64,000 nucleotides of DNA from G965213525 sp965213525 (GTDB taxonomy: Bacteria; Actinomycetota; Acidimicrobiia; Acidimicrobiales; Poriferisodalaceae): the NCBI GenBank assembly GCA_965213525.1, contig OZ243889.1, positions 3,162,001 to 3,226,000 on the forward strand, read 5' to 3'. The position numbers were made by a program, and so were the translations under genes. This document shows, one piece after another, positions 49,758 to 57,761 of this stretch (the first letter of the stretch is position 1; each line of letters opens with the position of its first letter). The notes under the pieces are model-generated. The model worked only from the letters and a program-made list of their open reading frames with translations, was not told the DNA's origin and searched no databases.

Positions 49758-50326
49758 GCGTCGGCGAACCACGCCGCGAACGGCCCTACGAGCGTGGCGA
49801 GCTGCGTTCGGCGTCGTCGCTGGTGCTCGTCAACACCGGCGACGGCAAGGGCAAGTCGACCGCGGCCTTCGGGGTCGTGTTGCGCTCGCTCGCCCGGGAG
49901 TGGCCGACGGCGGTCGTGCAGTTCCTCAAGAGCGGCGATTGGAACACCGGGGAGGAGGCCATCTGCCGCCGCCTCGGGGTCGAATGGTTCGCCGCCGGCG
50001 ACGGCTTCACCTGGGACTCCGAGGACCTCGACGAGACCCGGGCCAAGGCGGTGGCCGCCTGGGAGTTCGCCGCTGGCCTCGTCGCCGCCGGTTCGCACCG
50101 CCTGGTGGTGCTCGACGAGGTCAGCTACGCCATGACCTGGGGGTGGGTCGACCCATCGGTGGTGGCCGGCGCCTTGGAACGCCGGCCCGACGACGTCAGC
50201 GTCGTGCTCACCGGCCGGAACATGGCCGACGAGGTGATCGCTGTGGCCGACACCGTCACCGAGATGGTCCCGGTCAAGCACGCCTTCGCCGAGGGCATCC
50301 GGGCCAAGCGGGGCATCGACTATTGA
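49754..50326 (+). CDS. cobO: Cob(I)yrinic acid a,c-diamide adenosyltransferase
   Basis: Transfers adenosyl from ATP to the cobalt of reduced corrinoids. The ATG at 49754 overlaps the btuD stop (ATGA). The 190-residue protein is of the CobA/CobO/BtuR family: P-loop 'VNTGDGKGKSTAAFG' (about residues 27-40), 'VVQFLKSGDWNTGEEAI', 'LVVLDEVSYAMTWGWV' and 'VVLTGRNMADEVIAVADTVTEM', ending 'HAFAEGIRAKRGIDY'. It adenosylates incoming corrinoids before the later steps encoded downstream. Confidence 0.94.
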   Translation: MSVGEPRRERPYERGELRSASSLVLVNTGDGKGKSTAAFGVVLRSLAREWPTAVVQFLKSGDWNTGEEAICRRLGVEWFAAGDGFTWDSEDLDETRAKAVAAWEFAAGLVAAGSHRLVVLDEVSYAMTWGWVDPSVVAGALERRPDDVSVVLTGRNMADEVIAVADTVTEMVPVKHAFAEGIRAKRGIDY

Positions 50327-51828
50327 GCGGCGCGCTCGTCGTGGTGGGCACCAGCAGCGGCGTCGGCAAGTCGACGGTGGTGGCCGGGCTCTGCCGGAGC
50401 TGGTCCCGATCGGGCCGTTCGGTGGCGCCGTTCAAGGCCCAGAACATGTCGAACCACTCGGCCGTCACCCCCGACGGCGGCGAGATCGGGCGGGCCCAGG
50501 CCAGCCAGGCGGCGGCCGCCGGCGTCGAGCCCGACCGGCGCATGAACCCGGTGCTGCTCAAGCCCGGCGGCGAACGCCACAGCCACCTGGTGGTGATGGG
50601 CATCGAGCGCGAGGTGGTCGACGCCCGGGGCTACGGCGCCGTCACCGGCGGCCTGCGCCCCGTCGTGCTCGACGCCTTCGACTCGCTGCGGCGCTCGCAT
50701 GACCTCGTGGTGGCCGAGGGTGCCGGCGGCGCCGCCGAGATCAACCTGCTCGGCCGAGACCTCGTGAACCTCCCCTTGGCCCGGGCCGCAGGCGTGCCGG
50801 CGGTGCTCGTGGTCGACATCGACCGGGGCGGGGCCTTCGCCGCCGCCCACGGCACCATCGACCTGCTGCCGGCCGGGCTGCGGGCCACGCTGGCCGGCAT
50901 CGTCATCAATCGCTTCAGGGGTGACCCGACGCTGCTGGCTCCGGGCATCGACGAGCTGGAGCGACGCGACGGCGTACCGGTGCTCGGCGTGCTCGACCAC
51001 CTCGGCGACGAGCCGCTGCTCGGCGCTGAGGACGCCCTCGACGTCGCTGCCGGCCCGAGCGTCGCCGCCGCCCTCCCGGACGGCGCCACAGCATCGCCAC
51101 GGCCGGTACGGGTGGCCGCCGTGCGACTGCCCCGCTTGGCCAACCCCTCAGACCTCGACCCGCTGGTGACCGACCCCGACGTCGAGCTGCGGTGGGTGCA
51201 GCGCCCGGCGGATCTCGGCGACGCCGACCTCGTGGTGCTGCCGGGCAGCCGGGCCACGGTCGCCGATCTGGCCTGGCTGCGCCAGCGGGGGTTCGACGAG
51301 GCCCTCGGGCGTTCGGGTTCCTGGATCCTCGGCGTGTGCGCCGGCTACCAGATGCTCGGTCGACGCATCTACGACGAGGTGGAGTCCGGGGCCGGCAGCG
51401 TCGAGGGGTTGGGGCTCCTGGAGGTCGAGACCCACTTCGAGGGTCCCAAGGTCGTGCGGCGGTCGAGCGGCTCGGCCGACGGCCACCCGGTCGAGGGCTA
51501 CCAGATCCGCTGGGGCCGTCCCTTGGGCACCGGGGCGCCGTGGCTCTGCCTCGACGGCGATGCCGAGGGAGCGGTGGGCGGCCACGCCAGGGTGCGGGGC
51601 ACCAGCCTGCACGGGCTGCTCGACGCCGACGGGTTCCGTGACGCCTTCCTCGGCGCGGTCGCCGATGATCGGGGGCGCCTGCACCGCCCGGGCCAGGTCC
51701 GCCATCGCGACGCCCTCGACGCCCAGCACGAGCGGCTCGCTGACTGGATCGATGCTCGCCTCGACAGCGCCGCCCTCGCCACCCTGGCCGCGACCGCTGC
51801 GCCGCCCTGTGCAGGACCGGGCTGGTGA
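50323..51828 (+). CDS. cobQ: Cobyric acid synthase
   Basis: ATP- and glutamine-dependent amidation of adenosylcobyrinic acid a,c-diamide at positions b, d, e and g. The TTG at 50323 overlaps the cobO stop (TTGA). The 501-residue protein has the dethiobiotin-synthetase-like P-loop 'VVGTSSGVGKSTVVAGL' (about residues 7-23), 'FKAQNMSNHSAVT', 'LVVAEGAGGAAEINLL', and a C-terminal class I glutamine amidotransferase domain with the nucleophile cysteine in 'ILGVCAGYQMLG' (about 338) and histidine in 'GTSLHGLLD' (about 429). This step belongs to ring completion, earlier than cobinamide salvage. Confidence 0.95.
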   Translation: MSGALVVVGTSSGVGKSTVVAGLCRSWSRSGRSVAPFKAQNMSNHSAVTPDGGEIGRAQASQAAAAGVEPDRRMNPVLLKPGGERHSHLVVMGIEREVVDARGYGAVTGGLRPVVLDAFDSLRRSHDLVVAEGAGGAAEINLLGRDLVNLPLARAAGVPAVLVVDIDRGGAFAAAHGTIDLLPAGLRATLAGIVINRFRGDPTLLAPGIDELERRDGVPVLGVLDHLGDEPLLGAEDALDVAAGPSVAAALPDGATASPRPVRVAAVRLPRLANPSDLDPLVTDPDVELRWVQRPADLGDADLVVLPGSRATVADLAWLRQRGFDEALGRSGSWILGVCAGYQMLGRRIYDEVESGAGSVEGLGLLEVETHFEGPKVVRRSSGSADGHPVEGYQIRWGRPLGTGAPWLCLDGDAEGAVGGHARVRGTSLHGLLDADGFRDAFLGAVADDRGRLHRPGQVRHRDALDAQHERLADWIDARLDSAALATLAATAAPPCAGPGW

Positions 51829-53057
51829 GCATCGACGATCGCGCTGGCGGGCCGGGGGGCCGCGCCGGCCCGGCGACCACCGCCGCAGCGCCGCCGGTGG
51901 AGCCGGTGCTGCACCCGCCGGGCCGTGACCACCGGGGTGCCCTGGTCTGGCGGTGGCCGCCGGGAACCGCGGCGCTGTCCTCGGCAGCCGTCGGCGGGGG
52001 GCGGACCCGACCTGGCTGGACCCTGGCCATCGGCGTCGACCGCCGCTACGGCCGCACCGACCTGGCCGCCCACGTCGCCGAGGTGGCCGACGAGTGCGCC
52101 CTGTCGGGCCCCGGCACGGGCCTGCTCACCGCCGTCGACGTGGCCGGCGTGCGACGGGCCGAGCGTGACGGCGTCGTCGTGCACGCCACCGTGGGCCTCG
52201 GGATGCCCACCTGGGCCGCCCAGGCCGACGGCGGGTGGAGCGACTGGGCGCCCGGCACCATCAACGTGGTCGTCCAGCTACCGGTCGGCCTCGACGAGGG
52301 GGCGGCGGTCAACGCGGTGGTGACGGTGACCGAGGCCAAGGCCCAGGCCCTGGTCGAGGCCGGGGTGCCGGCCACCGGCACCGCCAGCGACGCTGTGGTC
52401 GTCACCTGGCCCGAGGGCGCACCGGCCGAGGCGTTCGCCGGCCCCCGCTCACGCTGGGGCTCCCGGATGGCGCTGGCCACACGGGACGCCGTCGCCGCGG
52501 GCATCGGGCCCGCTCGCTGCCAACGGGCACTGGTGCTGGGCGGCACCCGGTCGGGCAAGTCCGCGGTGGCCGAGACCTTGGCCGCCGAGCACGGGGCTCC
52601 GGTGACCTACGTGGCCACCGCCGTGGTCGATCCCACCGACGCCGACCACGTCGCTCGCGTCGAGGCCCATCGGAGGCGGCGGCCGGCGGGGTGGACGACC
52701 GTCGAGCTCGGGGCCGCAGCCGGCGATCTGCCCACCCTGTCCGACGTGCTCGACGGCACCGACGGCGTCGTGCTGGTCGACTCGCTCGGCACGTGGCTGA
52801 CCGCCCACGACGACCTCGCCGCCGACGTCGCTGGGTTGGCCGCCGCCGTCGCCCGGCGCCGGGACCCGACGATCCTGGTCAGCGAGGAGGTCGGCCTGGC
52901 GGTGCACCCGCCCAGCGAGCTCGGCCGGCGCTACGTCGACGCCCTGGGCACGCTGAACGCCGAGGTCGCCGCCGCCGTCGACCGGGTGCTGCTGGTGGTG
53001 GCCGGCCGGGTGCTCGAACCCACCGCCGCACCCGTCACAGGCAGTGGTCGCCGGTGA
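51825..53057 (+). CDS. Fusion: adenosylcobinamide amidohydrolase (CbiZ) with adenosylcobinamide kinase/guanylyltransferase (CobU)
   Basis: The GTG at 51825 overlaps the cobQ stop (GTGA). In the 410-residue protein about residues 38-220 resemble CbiZ ('GRTDLAAHVAEVADECAL', 'TGLLTAVDVAGVRRAERDGVVVHATVGLGMPTWA', 'GTINVVVQLPVGLDEGAAVNAVVTVTEAKAQALVEAGVPATGTASDAVVVTWP'), which removes the lower-ligand arm from foreign corrinoids to give adenosylcobyric acid. From residue 232 it is CobU/CobP: P-loop 'LVLGGTRSGKSAVAE' (about 234-248), 'HVARVEAHRRRRPAGWTTVE', 'VVLVDSLGTWLT' and 'ILVSEEVGLAVHPPSELGRRYVDALGTLN'. CobU makes adenosyl-GDP-cobinamide. Joining the two places arm removal and re-assembly on one chain. 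Confidence 0.88.
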   Translation: MSIDDRAGGPGGRAGPATTAAAPPVEPVLHPPGRDHRGALVWRWPPGTAALSSAAVGGGRTRPGWTLAIGVDRRYGRTDLAAHVAEVADECALSGPGTGLLTAVDVAGVRRAERDGVVVHATVGLGMPTWAAQADGGWSDWAPGTINVVVQLPVGLDEGAAVNAVVTVTEAKAQALVEAGVPATGTASDAVVVTWPEGAPAEAFAGPRSRWGSRMALATRDAVAAGIGPARCQRALVLGGTRSGKSAVAETLAAEHGAPVTYVATAVVDPTDADHVARVEAHRRRRPAGWTTVELGAAAGDLPTLSDVLDGTDGVVLVDSLGTWLTAHDDLAADVAGLAAAVARRRDPTILVSEEVGLAVHPPSELGRRYVDALGTLNAEVAAAVDRVLLVVAGRVLEPTAAPVTGSGRR

Positions 53058-53752
53058 GGGGCGCCCTGGCCTTCCTCAGCGTGCTCGGCGGCGCACGCGC
53101 CCCCGACGCCCGCTCGATCCTGTGGTTCCCGGTGGTCGGGTCGATGGTCGGCGCGCTGGTCGCCGCCGCCCACGCCGGTGCCCACGCCCTGTGGCCGCCC
53201 CTGGTTGCCGGTGCGGTGGTGGTCGCCGTCGACGTGGGCCTCACCGGGGCGCTGCACCTCGACGGACTGGCCGACACGGCCGACGGGCTGTTGCCCCACA
53301 TGGCACCGGATCGGCGCCTGGCGGTCATGGCCGAACCCACCGTCGGCGCCTTCGCCGTGGTGACCATGGTCGTCGTGGTCGCCCTGCGGTGGGCCGCGCT
53401 GGCCGATCCGGGCGTCGGTGTCGCCGCCGTGACCGCCACCTGGGGCGTGAGCCGCACCGCCGTCGCCGTCGTCCCGTCGTTCGTGGCCTACGCCAGGCCC
53501 GGGGGGCTGGCCACCGACGTGACGGCCGGCGCCCGACGGTGGCTGCTGGTGTGGCTGGTGCCGCTGGGTGCTGTGCTGGTGTGGTCAGAGGCGCTCGCCG
53601 GCGCAGCAGCGCTGGTCGCCGCCGTGGTGGCGGTGGCCGCCGTGGTGGCGCTGGCCCGACGCCGCCTGGGCGGCTTCACCGGCGACGTGCTCGGCGCGTC
53701 GATCGTGCTGGCCGAGACGGCGGCGCTCCTCGCCCTGGTCGCTGACCCGTGA
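53054..53752 (+). CDS. cobS: Adenosylcobinamide-GDP ribazoletransferase (cobalamin synthase)
   Basis: Membrane enzyme that joins adenosyl-GDP-cobinamide with alpha-ribazole (or its phosphate). The GTG at 53054 overlaps the preceding stop (GTGA). The 232-residue protein has five or six membrane helices and the family's acidic motif 'LTGALHLDGLADTADGLLPHM' (about residues 68-88). It is slightly shorter than the usual 245-255 residues; the N terminus begins directly at 'LAFLSVLGGARAPDARSILWFPVVG'. Confidence 0.93.
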   Translation: MRGALAFLSVLGGARAPDARSILWFPVVGSMVGALVAAAHAGAHALWPPLVAGAVVVAVDVGLTGALHLDGLADTADGLLPHMAPDRRLAVMAEPTVGAFAVVTMVVVVALRWAALADPGVGVAAVTATWGVSRTAVAVVPSFVAYARPGGLATDVTAGARRWLLVWLVPLGAVLVWSEALAGAAALVAAVVAVAAVVALARRRLGGFTGDVLGASIVLAETAALLALVADP

Positions 53753-54705
53753 GGGTCCCGGCACCGGGGCCCGACCGCCATGGCCCCCCGCGGGGCGGAC
53801 GGGTGGCTCGCCGGTGCCTGGCCGTCGCCACAGGACTGCTGCTCGACCGCCTGGTGGGCGACCCGCCCGACCGGTGGCACCCGGTGGCGTGGTTCGGCAC
53901 GGCCATGACGGCCCTCGAGGGGGCCCTGTGGGCTGACGACCGGCGCCGGGGCGTGATCCACGCCGTCGTCGGCGTCGGCCTCGGAGCGCTCACCGGCGCG
54001 ACCGTGGGCTCGACCACCGTGGCGGTGGCCGTCTCGGCGGCGGGGCGGGGCCTGCGGGCGACCGCCACCCACGTCGGCGAGCTGGTGGAGATCGGCGACC
54101 TGGCCGCGGCTCGGGTTGAGCTGCCGGCGCTGGTGGGACGCGACCCCTCGGCCCTGGACGCGGCGGGGGTGTGCGCGGCGGTGGTCGAGTCGGTGGCCGA
54201 GAACACCGTCGACGCCGTGGTGGCGCCGGCCTGGTGGGCGCTGCTCGGTGGAGCGCCGGGCGCCCTGGCCTACCGGGCGGTCAACACGATGGACGCCATG
54301 GTCGGGCACCGCAGCGAGCGCCACCTCCGCTACGGGTGGGCTGCCGCCCGGCTCGACGACACCGCCAACTGGGCGCCGGCCCGGATCACCGCAGCGTTGG
54401 TCGCGGTTGCGGCCTCGCGGCGTGCCCGGGCGGTGGTGGCGACGGTGCGACGCGACGCCGGGGCGCACCCGTCTCCCAACGCCGGGGTGGCCGAGGCGGC
54501 CATGGCCGGCGCGCTCGGCCGACGACTCGGCGGCCCCCTGCGCTACGGCGCCCGCCAGGAGCAGCGGCCGTTCCTCGGCGACGGGCCGCCACCCGACGCC
54601 GGCGACGTCGCCGCTGCTGTGGCCGTCGCCGAGCGGGTCGAGACGCTCTGCGTCGTCGCCCTGGTGGCCGGTGCCGCCCTCGCCGCCACGGGTCGGCGCC
54701 GGTGA
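53749..54705 (+). CDS. cbiB: Adenosylcobinamide(-phosphate) synthase, CbiB/CobD
   Basis: Attaches aminopropanol or its phosphate to adenosylcobyric acid. The GTG at 53749 overlaps the cobS stop (GTGA). The 318-residue membrane protein has 'GLLLDRLVGDPPDRWHPVAWFGTAMTALEGALW', 'VVESVAENTVDAVVAPAWWALLGGAPGALAYRAVNTMDAMVGHRSERHLRYGWAAARLDDTANWAPARI' and 'SPNAGVAEAAMAGALGRRLGG', all close to the CbiB consensus. I use cbiB to avoid confusion with the decarboxylase gene also called cobD. It uses the product of the PLP enzyme encoded at 44982-46394. Confidence 0.94.
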   Translation: MRVPAPGPDRHGPPRGGRVARRCLAVATGLLLDRLVGDPPDRWHPVAWFGTAMTALEGALWADDRRRGVIHAVVGVGLGALTGATVGSTTVAVAVSAAGRGLRATATHVGELVEIGDLAAARVELPALVGRDPSALDAAGVCAAVVESVAENTVDAVVAPAWWALLGGAPGALAYRAVNTMDAMVGHRSERHLRYGWAAARLDDTANWAPARITAALVAVAASRRARAVVATVRRDAGAHPSPNAGVAEAAMAGALGRRLGGPLRYGARQEQRPFLGDGPPPDAGDVAAAVAVAERVETLCVVALVAGAALAATGRRR

Positions 54706-55766
54706 CCGGCCCTCCCGGCGATCGAACCGATCGCGAGCAGGCACTCGGCGGCTCCGGGCACCCCGACCCCGCCCCGGACCTCGACCGCGAGGCGATGGCT
54801 GCCGCCCGAGCCCGGTGGGCGACCCGGGCCGAGCCCCCCGGCGCGCTCGGTGCGCTGGAGGCGCTCGCCATCCACGTCGCCGGCGTCACCGGGCGCTGCC
54901 CGCCAGACCCGCCGGCGGCGCCGGCGGTTGCGGTCTTCGCCGGCGACCACGGCGTCGTCGCTGACGGCGCCAGCGCCTGGCCACCCGAGATCACCACGGC
55001 GATGGCGGGGGCCGTCGTCGGTGGGGGAGCGGCGATCAACGCCCTGGCCGCCGCCGTCGGGGCCCGCATCGCCATCGTCGACGTCGGCCTGGCCGGGCCG
55101 GTGGTTCCCGGCGCCCAGCAGCGACGGGTCCGCGCTGGGACCGCCAGCATCGTCGTCGGCCCGGCCATGACCCGGGAGGAGGCGGCCGAGGCGGTCGCCG
55201 TCGGCGCGGCGACAGCGGTCGAGCTGGTCGACGCCGGCGCGGACTGCCTGGTCGGCGGCGAGCTCGGCATCGGCAACACGACCGCCGCGGCTGCCATCGT
55301 CGCCACGGTCACCGGCCTGGACCCGGCGGTGGTCACCGGTGCCGGTGCCGGCGCCCCGCCCGGCGGCCTCGACGCCAAGGTCGCCCTGGTGCGCACCGCC
55401 GTCGAGCGGGCCGGCGGCCCAGAGGGCGGCGTCGACCTGCTCGCCGAGCTCGGCGGCCTCGAGATCGCCGCCCTCGCCGGGTTCTACGTCGCCGCCGTGG
55501 GACGGCGGGTGCCGGTCGTCGTCGACGGCGCCATCGCTCTCGCCGCGCTGTGCGTCGCCGAGCGCCTCGCCCCGGGCACCGCCGCTGCGGTCGTGGCCGG
55601 GCACCGCTCGGTCGAGCCGGCGGCGTCGGCGGCGCTCGCCCACCTCGGGCTGCACCCGCTGCTCGACCTCGGCCTGCGCCTCGGTGAGGGCACCGGCGCC
55701 TGTCTGGCCGTGCCGCTAGTGGTCGCGGCCTGCCGGGCCCTGCGCGACATGGACGCCCTCCCCTGA
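54702..55766 (+). CDS. cobT: Nicotinate-nucleotide--dimethylbenzimidazole phosphoribosyltransferase
   Basis: Activates the lower-ligand base to alpha-ribazole phosphate. The GTG at 54702 overlaps the cbiB stop (GTGA). In the 354-residue protein the first 25 residues are charged and variable; then 'RWATRAEPPGALGALEALAIHVAGV', 'VFAGDHGVVADGASAWPPEITTAM', 'GGGAAINALAAAVGARIAIVDVG', 'GELGIGNTTAAAAI' and 'LGLRLGEGTGACLAVPL' with the catalytic glutamate of GEGTGA follow. It is the last gene of the riboswitch-controlled operon. Confidence 0.95.
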   Translation: MTGPPGDRTDREQALGGSGHPDPAPDLDREAMAAARARWATRAEPPGALGALEALAIHVAGVTGRCPPDPPAAPAVAVFAGDHGVVADGASAWPPEITTAMAGAVVGGGAAINALAAAVGARIAIVDVGLAGPVVPGAQQRRVRAGTASIVVGPAMTREEAAEAVAVGAATAVELVDAGADCLVGGELGIGNTTAAAAIVATVTGLDPAVVTGAGAGAPPGGLDAKVALVRTAVERAGGPEGGVDLLAELGGLEIAALAGFYVAAVGRRVPVVVDGAIALAALCVAERLAPGTAAAVVAGHRSVEPAASAALAHLGLHPLLDLGLRLGEGTGACLAVPLVVAACRALRDMDALP

Positions 55767-55773
55767 TGCGGCC

Positions 55774-55788
55774 GCCCCCGGACGGGGC
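55774..55788. terminator. Short hairpin between convergent cobT and SAF-oxidoreductase genes
   Basis: GCCCC (55774-55778) and GGGGC (55784-55788) form a 5-bp stem with a 5-base loop in the 21-base gap. It is GC-only and lacks a T-tract, so it is a weak candidate for a shared terminator. Confidence 0.35.
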
Positions 55789-57077
55789 TACAGGGGGAAG
55801 GCCTCGTCCTGTTCGGCGCGGAGCCGGTCGGCGAGGCGACCCTCGGGCACGTCGACGTCGTCGTAGGTGAGCACGGCGCCCTTGGCGACGTCGCGCCGCA
55901 ACCGGCATCCGCCGGCGAGGCCCATGGGCACCAGCCGGTCGCGACGGGTCAGGTCGTGGCGCTCGGCCTGTCCGTAGGTGTGGTAGCCGCCGATGCCGTC
56001 GAGCTCGGTGCCGGCGAACAGATCGGTCTTGGCCGTGGCGACGACGTCGACGTGGGGGCCCTCCCACGGGGCTAGGAGCGTCTCGCCCAGCTCGACGGCC
56101 CGGGCGACGGTGATCGGTACCTCGAAGTGGCACAGGTGGTACGGCAGGTAGAAGCTGTAGAGCGGTCCGGTGCCCAGCTTGTAGAGATCGAGGTAGTGCC
56201 GCTGGCGGGGGTCGTCGTGGGCGCCGAAGCAGTACACGCCCGGCGACGGCTGGGCCCCCACGACGTAGTCGACCACGCCGCCGAGCTCTCGCAACCGGTC
56301 GACGTCATAGAGCGAGGTGGCGTCGTCGATGTGGCCGGCCCAGTCGGCACCGACCATGCCCCGGCGCTCGATCGTCAGTCCGTAGGCGTTGGCCACCAGG
56401 GCCTGCTCGAAGCTGATCTTGGTGCCGTCGGCGAAGCTGGTCACCATGTGCACGTTCTGACCCCACCGCTCGGCGAAGCCCTGTTGGGTGGTGGGGTTGC
56501 GCTCGGTGTCCTGGAGCCCCTTGATGTTGCCCACCACCAGCGGCGTGACGCCGATGGCCCGCACGAAGTCGACCAGGTTGGCCTGCACGCCCGGTTGATC
56601 GCCGTCACAGGCGGTGAGGATCACCTCGTGCTGGCGTGCCGCCTGCAGCAGCCGAGGGCCGATCGTGCCGTCGACCTCGGCGTTCATCATCACCACGTGC
56701 TTGGCGCCGGCGAGGGCATCGAGCACCACGCCGGCGGCGTGGTGCAGCGAGCCGGTCACCTCGATGACGACGTCGACCCGGTCGCTGGCGCACACCACCG
56801 AGGCATCGTCGGTGACCGCCGCCACCCCTCGGGCGACCGCGGCGTCGAGCTCGGCGGACGAGCTGACCCGGTCGACGTCGTCGATGCCGGCGTAGACCAG
56901 AGCACCGGCGGCCTGGTCGGGACGCCGGGCCACCACGGCGGCCACCGCCATGCCGGGCACCGAGTGGGTGATCTGGTTGATGATGCCCTGGGCCATGAAG
57001 CCCGCACCCACCAACGCCACCCGGATCGGCTTGCCCCGGGCCTCACGCTCGGCCAGGCGCTGCCAGACCACGTTCAT
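55788..57077 (-). CDS. NAD(P)-dependent homoserine-dehydrogenase-like oxidoreductase with C-terminal SAF domain
   Basis: The ATG at 57077 begins a 429-residue protein with Rossmann motif 'VALVGAGFMAQGIINQI' (about residues 20-36), 'RVDVVIEVTGSLHHAAGVVLDALAGAKHVVMMNAEVDGTIGP' and a late segment 'RRDRLVPMGLAGGCRLRRDVAKGAVLTYDDVDVPEG' that is the SAF (antifreeze-like) domain. The family is related to homoserine dehydrogenase by fold, but recurs in surface-sugar clusters next to rfbF/rfbG/rfbC, as here. It may reduce or otherwise modify the CDP-4-keto sugar; the reaction is not known to me. Last gene of the minus-strand sugar operon. Confidence 0.82.
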   Translation of the reverse strand: MNVVWQRLAEREARGKPIRVALVGAGFMAQGIINQITHSVPGMAVAAVVARRPDQAAGALVYAGIDDVDRVSSSAELDAAVARGVAAVTDDASVVCASDRVDVVIEVTGSLHHAAGVVLDALAGAKHVVMMNAEVDGTIGPRLLQAARQHEVILTACDGDQPGVQANLVDFVRAIGVTPLVVGNIKGLQDTERNPTTQQGFAERWGQNVHMVTSFADGTKISFEQALVANAYGLTIERRGMVGADWAGHIDDATSLYDVDRLRELGGVVDYVVGAQPSPGVYCFGAHDDPRQRHYLDLYKLGTGPLYSFYLPYHLCHFEVPITVARAVELGETLLAPWEGPHVDVVATAKTDLFAGTELDGIGGYHTYGQAERHDLTRRDRLVPMGLAGGCRLRRDVAKGAVLTYDDVDVPEGRLADRLRAEQDEAFPL

Positions 57078-57132
57078 CGCCGCACCGTCCCGTTCGGGCT
57101 CGCGGGCCGATCGCCGACGACGACCACCGCCC

Positions 57133-57699
57133 TCACGGCCGGGCCGCCTCGAGCTCGGACGCCGAGCGCTCGGCGTCGAAGTCGGGCCAGGACCGATCCT
57201 TGTCGCTGATGACGGTCACCGGGTGGGGCCACTCGATGCCAAAGGTCGGGTCGTCGAAGCGCACGCCCCGCTCGGCCTCGGGGGTGTACCGGGCGCTCAC
57301 CAGGTAGGCGATCTCGATCTCATCGGTGAGGGCCTGGTGGCCGTGGGCGAACATCGGCGGCACGTAGATGCCGAGGCGGTTGTCGGCGCTCAGCTCGACC
57401 CCGGTGTGCTGGAGGTAGGTGGGCGACCACGGGCGCAGGTCGATGATGACGTCCCAGATGGCGCCCCGCAGCGCGCGGATGTACTTCGCCTCGGCGGCGG
57501 GTGGCAGCTGGTGGTGCATGCCCCGCACCGTCCCGGCCGCAGCCGAGAAGCTGATGTTGCCCTGCACCATCTCGGACTCGAGGCCCTGTGCGGCGAAGCT
57601 GTCGGCGCACCAGTAGCGGGCGAAGAACCCCCGGGCGTCGCCGTGGCGCTCGGGTTCGACGGTGTAGGCGCCGTCGAGGGGCGTCTCATGGAACAGCAC
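57133..57699 (-). CDS. rfbC: dTDP-4-dehydrorhamnose 3,5-epimerase-like (RmlC/RfbC family) sugar epimerase
   Basis: Cupin-fold epimerase acting on a nucleotide-linked 4-keto-6-deoxy sugar. I chose GTG 57699 because AGGAGGA (57711-57705) lies 5 bases upstream and it gives 188 residues, the usual length; the frame runs on to a GTG at 57765 overlapping the rfbG stop, which would add 22 residues unlike the family. Motifs: 'HGDARGFFARYWCADSFAAQGL', 'GTVRGMHHQLPPAAEAKYIRALRGAIWDVIIDLR' with the catalytic histidine region, and 'YVPPMFAHGHQALTDEIEIAYLVSARY'. Beside rfbF and rfbG its substrate is more likely CDP- than dTDP-linked. Confidence 0.88.
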   Translation of the reverse strand: MLFHETPLDGAYTVEPERHGDARGFFARYWCADSFAAQGLESEMVQGNISFSAAAGTVRGMHHQLPPAAEAKYIRALRGAIWDVIIDLRPWSPTYLQHTGVELSADNRLGIYVPPMFAHGHQALTDEIEIAYLVSARYTPEAERGVRFDDPTFGIEWPHPVTVISDKDRSWPDFDAERSASELEAARP

Positions 57700-57761
57700 G
57701 TCGGTCCTCCTGGGGTCGGCGCCCTCACGGTGGCGGTGGGCGTGATCGCCGGTCTGGCCGG

